From: an uncultured Chitinophagaceae bacterium
Lineage (GTDB): Bacteria; Bacteroidota; Bacteroidia; Chitinophagales; Chitinophagaceae
NCBI GenBank assembly: GCA_934502905.1
Contig: CAKSVK010000066.1
Span: 1 to 18,100 of the forward strand
DNA: 18,100 bases
Direction: 5' to 3'
Part shown: positions 14,998-18,100 of the stretch, in pieces
Numbering within the stretch: position 1 is the first letter of the stretch
Layout: each line of letters starts with the position of its first letter
The notes under the pieces: model-generated
Told to the model about the DNA's origin: nothing
Database searches by the model: none
Seen by the model: only the letters and a program-made list of their open reading frames with translations
Translations under genes and position numbers: made by a program

Positions 14998-17036
14998 TGG
15001 AAGATAAAACACTTGCAATAAAAGAGGAAACAACTTGTTGTGCAAAGGAGGAGCTGCAGGCGGGAAGTAATGGCAAGACAGGGAAGCATCATCACCATGC
15101 CGGCGACCACCACGGTCACGACCACAGCCATGATGACGGGCATGGGCACTCGCATGATCATGCTGCTACAGGAAATATGCTGGGACTGTTTTTACCGGCA
15201 ATCATTTCATTTGTGTTGCTGATAACGGCCATTGTACTGGATAACTGGATACCGCAAACCTGGTTCACCGGCTGGATGAGGGCAGGATGGTATGCCGTTG
15301 CTTATATTCCGGTAGGTTTCCCTGTAATAAAGGATGCGTTGGGTAGCATCATAAAAGGAGATGTTTTTTCAGAATTTTTCCTGATGACCATCGCGACGGT
15401 TGGTGCGTTTGCACTGGGGGAGTATCCGGAGGCGGTGGCAGTGATGCTGTTTTACGCGGTAGGGGAGGTATTCCAGGCAATGGCGGTGTCACGGGCCAAA
15501 GGAAATATTAAATCACTGCTCGATCAGCGTCCGGATGAGGTAAAGGTGCTGCGTAACGGGGAACTGCAAACGATACAGGCTGTGGCAGCCCAGATCAATG
15601 ATATCATCCAGCTACGGCCGGGAGAGAAGCTGGCGCTGGATGGCGAATTGCTGACAGATTCTGCTTCTTTCAACACGGCTGCGCTGACAGGTGAAAGTAA
15701 GCCTGATACAAAGTCAAAAGGTGAAACGGTATTGGCCGGTATGATCAACCTGAATACCATTTCGCAGGTAAAGGTGACGGCCACTTATAAGGACAGTAAG
15801 CTGAGCAGGATACTGGAGCTGGTGCAGCATGCTGCTGCGCAAAAGGCGCCTACGGAATTGTTTATCCGGAAATTTGCGAGGGTATATACCCCGATCGTTG
15901 TGTTTCTTGCCGTCGGTATTTGTTTTTTGCCCTGGTTTCTTGTAGCGGATTACCAGTTTAAAGACTGGCTCTACAGGGCGCTGGTGTTCCTGGTAATATC
16001 CTGTCCCTGCGCGCTGGTGATCTCTATACCGTTGGGGTATTTTGGCGGCATTGGTGCAGCCAGCCGGAATGGTATCCTGTTCAAGGGAAGCAATTTTCTG
16101 GATATCATGGCAGGTATAAAACATGTGGTAATGGACAAAACCGGTACACTGACGGAAGGTGTATTTAAGGTGCAGGAGGTTGTTTTCAGGCCGGAATTTG
16201 ACAGGGATCAATTGCTACAGATGGTCAATGTCCTGGAGCGTAACAGCACACACCCCGTAGCCACAGCCATTCATGAATACGTAGGGGATATTGATACCGC
16301 TATTGTTTTAAGCAATGTGGAAGAAATGGCTGGACACGGATTAAAAGCAACCGTAAACGGAAAGCTGTTGCTCGCCGGCAATCTCAGGCTGATGGACAGG
16401 TTTGGAGTAAGTTATGATACGGGTCTTTCAACAATTGTATATACTACCATAGCTGTTGCTTACGATGGCAAATTTGCGGGATACATCACGATTGCAGACA
16501 ATATCAGGCCGGATGCGGGGGAAGCCATTGACCGTCTGCGGGCAATGAATATAAAAACTACCATGCTGAGCGGAGACAAAACCGGCGTGGTACAATACGT
16601 TGCAAAAGAATTGAATATTAAAAGCGCTTATGGGAACCTGTTACCTGAAGACAAGGTAGCTAAGGTTACGGCTATCAAATCACGGGGAGAAACGGTGGCA
16701 TTTGTTGGAGATGGTTTGAACGATGCACCGGTGGTAGCCTTAAGCGATGCGGGTATTGCCATGGGTGGACTGGGAAGCGATGCTACGATTGAAACAGCGG
16801 ATGTGGTAATACAGGACGACAAACCGATAAAGATTCCTATGGCCATCAGGATAGGCAGGGAGACAAAAAAGATCGTGTGGCAGAACATTCTCCTTGCTTT
16901 CGGGGTGAAAGCCATTGTGCTGGTACTGGGCGCAGGTGGTGTGGCTACCATGTGGGAAGCTGTCTTTGCTGATGTGGGGGTGGCATTGCTGGCAATTTTA
17001 AATGCGATACGTATACAGCGGATGAAGTTCTCGTGA
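14997..17036 (+). CDS. P1B-type heavy-metal ATPase, ZntA-like (Zn/Cd/Pb export)
   Basis: 679 residues. It pumps divalent metal ions out of the cytoplasm using ATP. The N-terminus lacks the usual HMA ferredoxin-like domain; it carries Cys14-Cys15 and then 13 histidines between residues 31 and 55, a metal-binding tail. Membrane spans start near 62. Core motifs: Glu157 in VGEVFQ, TGES (231-234, actuator), CPC (336-338) in the transport helix, phosphorylated Asp380 in DKTGTLT, STHP (417-420), and GDGLNDAP (571-578). Lys638 in the seventh span and Asp659 in FADVG match the ZntA ligands that define the Zn/Cd/Pb group, not copper pumps. It begins on the last base of the upstream methyltransferase stop codon. 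Expression control by a metal sensor is likely, but no regulator gene is present here. Confidence 0.95.
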   Translation: MEDKTLAIKEETTCCAKEELQAGSNGKTGKHHHHAGDHHGHDHSHDDGHGHSHDHAATGNMLGLFLPAIISFVLLITAIVLDNWIPQTWFTGWMRAGWYAVAYIPVGFPVIKDALGSIIKGDVFSEFFLMTIATVGAFALGEYPEAVAVMLFYAVGEVFQAMAVSRAKGNIKSLLDQRPDEVKVLRNGELQTIQAVAAQINDIIQLRPGEKLALDGELLTDSASFNTAALTGESKPDTKSKGETVLAGMINLNTISQVKVTATYKDSKLSRILELVQHAAAQKAPTELFIRKFARVYTPIVVFLAVGICFLPWFLVADYQFKDWLYRALVFLVISCPCALVISIPLGYFGGIGAASRNGILFKGSNFLDIMAGIKHVVMDKTGTLTEGVFKVQEVVFRPEFDRDQLLQMVNVLERNSTHPVATAIHEYVGDIDTAIVLSNVEEMAGHGLKATVNGKLLLAGNLRLMDRFGVSYDTGLSTIVYTTIAVAYDGKFAGYITIADNIRPDAGEAIDRLRAMNIKTTMLSGDKTGVVQYVAKELNIKSAYGNLLPEDKVAKVTAIKSRGETVAFVGDGLNDAPVVALSDAGIAMGGLGSDATIETADVVIQDDKPIKIPMAIRIGRETKKIVWQNILLAFGVKAIVLVLGAGGVATMWEAVFADVGVALLAILNAIRIQRMKFS

Positions 17037-17040
17037 ATAG

Positions 17041-17229
17041 AAGTAAGTGGGTTAGTAGGGAGTTATAAGTGGTTAGTAGTAGTATGAGATATGGTTGCAG
17101 GATGTGAAAGTCATTTTAAGGTATACAGATTACTTAACTTACTACTATCCACTTATTACTGACCATTTATAACTTGTGTCTTGCATCCTGAAACCTGTAA
17201 CCTGCATCCTGCGATCTGTAAACTGGTCC
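17041..17229. repeat. Degenerate heptanucleotide tandem repeats in two opposing arms
   Basis: This fills most of the 240-base gap 17037-17276. From 17132 to 17229 the + strand reads in 14 consecutive 7-base units; 11 of 14 have T at the second place and 11 of 14 end in C (for example TTATAAC, CTGAAAC, CTGTAAC, CTGCATC), and the last six all start CTG. The left arm (17041-17110) has similar units on the other strand (AGGGAGT, TATAAGT, GGTTAGT) with slips in phase. Bases 17062-17081 match the reverse complement of 17140-17159 at 18 of 20 positions, and GCAGGATG (17097-17104) is complementary to CATCCTGC (17205-17212). No coding potential is seen. Confidence 0.75.
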
Positions 17230-17276
17230 GGTTGTTGTATTTTTATAGGCATGGGTATGATTTAAAAAGAAGGCCT

Positions 17277-18100
17277 ATGACTTTAAAGACTTTATGGAAA
17301 ATAATTGCGCAATCAGGAGGTGAAGTTATTGATAACAGGGTGATGAAGCTAAGCGCTGCACTGGCTTACTATACGATCTTTTCTTTTCCGGGACTGGTGA
17401 TACTGGTTATCTGGATCAGTGATTTGTTTTACGGGCAGCAGGCCATTGAAGGAACGATATACGGGCAGATCAGCGGGTTGGTAGGAAAAGACGCGGCGCT
17501 TCAGATACAGGATACCATTAAAAATGCGACACTCTATTATCAAAGCGGCTTTGCACGGATCATTGGTTCTGTTACTTTGATCTTTGCTGCTACCAGCGTA
17601 TTCAGCGAAATACAGGACTCTATCAACATGATCTGGCACCTGAAAACCAAGCCGAAAAAGGGTTGGCTGAAGCTGATCGTTAACCGGCTGTTATCCTTTT
17701 CCGTTATTGTGTCTTTGGGCTTTATATTACTGGTTTCATTAATTGTGAACGCGCTGATGGATATCCTTATTCACAAGCTCACTTCCGTTTTCCCGGAATC
17801 ACAGGTGATACTGGCTTATATCGTGAATATTCTGTTATCTTTTTTCATAACGGCAGTATTGTTTGGCCTGATATTTAAAGTGCTGCCGGATGCAAAAATA
17901 TCCTGGAAACATGTGAAAGCAGGCGCTTTTGCAACCGCTTTCCTGTTCCTGGTGGGCAAGCTGGTGATTGGTTATTATCTTGGTCAAAATAAGCTGTCTA
18001 CTGCTTATGGAGCCGCAGGTTATGTGATCATTATCCTGTTGTGGGTATATTATTCCGCAATCATCTTATACTTCGGTGCTATTTTTACACGGGTATATGC
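17277..18100 (+). CDS. YihY/BrkB-family inner-membrane protein (3' end missing)
   Basis: The frame is open from the ATG at 17277 to the window end (274 full codons). The two ATGs just upstream (17251, 17257) run into a stop at 17263. The family pattern is clear: the N-terminal amphipathic start, ALAYYTIFSFPGLVILVIW as first span, GFARIIGSVTLIFAATSVFSEIQDSINMIW, a span in the LLSFSVIVSLGFILLVSLIVN region, then FGLIFKVLPDAKISWKHVKAGAFAT and the late LSTAYGAAGYVIIILLWVYYSAIILYFGAIFT. YihY/BrkB proteins are polytopic, usually six spans and ~280-330 residues, so only a short tail is missing. They were once misannotated as ribonuclease BN; the function is still uncertain (possibly envelope or transport related). 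Confidence 0.92.
   Translation, partial: MTLKTLWKIIAQSGGEVIDNRVMKLSAALAYYTIFSFPGLVILVIWISDLFYGQQAIEGTIYGQISGLVGKDAALQIQDTIKNATLYYQSGFARIIGSVTLIFAATSVFSEIQDSINMIWHLKTKPKKGWLKLIVNRLLSFSVIVSLGFILLVSLIVNALMDILIHKLTSVFPESQVILAYIVNILLSFFITAVLFGLIFKVLPDAKISWKHVKAGAFATAFLFLVGKLVIGYYLGQNKLSTAYGAAGYVIIILLWVYYSAIILYFGAIFTRVY

Noticed and set aside
17132..17229. CRISPR-like array
   Set aside because: The unit is only 7 bases with no spacers of constant length and no cas genes nearby; it is a degenerate simple tandem repeat.

Overview
The window looks like a chromosomal segment of a Bacteroidota member, most likely from the Chitinophagaceae (Chitinophaga-like). Four things support this: a type IX secretion sorting domain on the first gene, several TAnnTTTG-type -7 promoter boxes, a SusC-style TonB-dependent receptor with an N-terminal carboxypeptidase-regulatory-like domain, and start sites with little Shine-Dalgarno character. 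The genus is inferred from the look of the proteins, not from a search. There are no rRNA, tRNA, CRISPR, phage or transposase features, and no gap longer than 300 bases.

Positions 1-3843 hold two convergent genes that share a bidirectional terminator. The first is the C-terminal 417 residues of a large secreted protein built from ~70-residue immunoglobulin/PKD-like repeats and ending in a type IX sorting tail. The second, on the minus strand, is a secreted M14-family zinc carboxypeptidase of 839 residues. Diverging from the peptidase, positions 4054-6843 carry a lipoprotein gamma-glutamyltransferase and an unrecognised lipoprotein.

Positions 6913-11362 form a tight same-strand run: a TrmH-type tRNA methyltransferase, an ABC-2 permease, an acyl carrier protein, a catalytically complete ketosynthase, and a second ketosynthase homologue that has lost all three catalytic residues (a chain-length-factor-like partner). 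The last four read as a minimal type II polyketide/fatty-acid-like cassette with an exporter subunit. No ATPase, ketoreductase, dehydratase or loading enzyme lies next to it. This is the most interesting part of the window.

Positions 11483-17036 form a metal-handling region: a small secreted Cys-rich protein (DUF6660-like), a TonB-dependent receptor with a His/Glu-rich linker, a strong terminator, then a CzcN-like membrane methyltransferase whose stop codon overlaps the start of a ZntA-type (Zn/Cd/Pb) P1B ATPase with 13 histidines in its N-terminus.

Between the ATPase and the last gene lies a 240-base intergenic region made of degenerate 7-base tandem repeats in two opposing orientations. 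The window ends inside a YihY/BrkB-family membrane protein gene.
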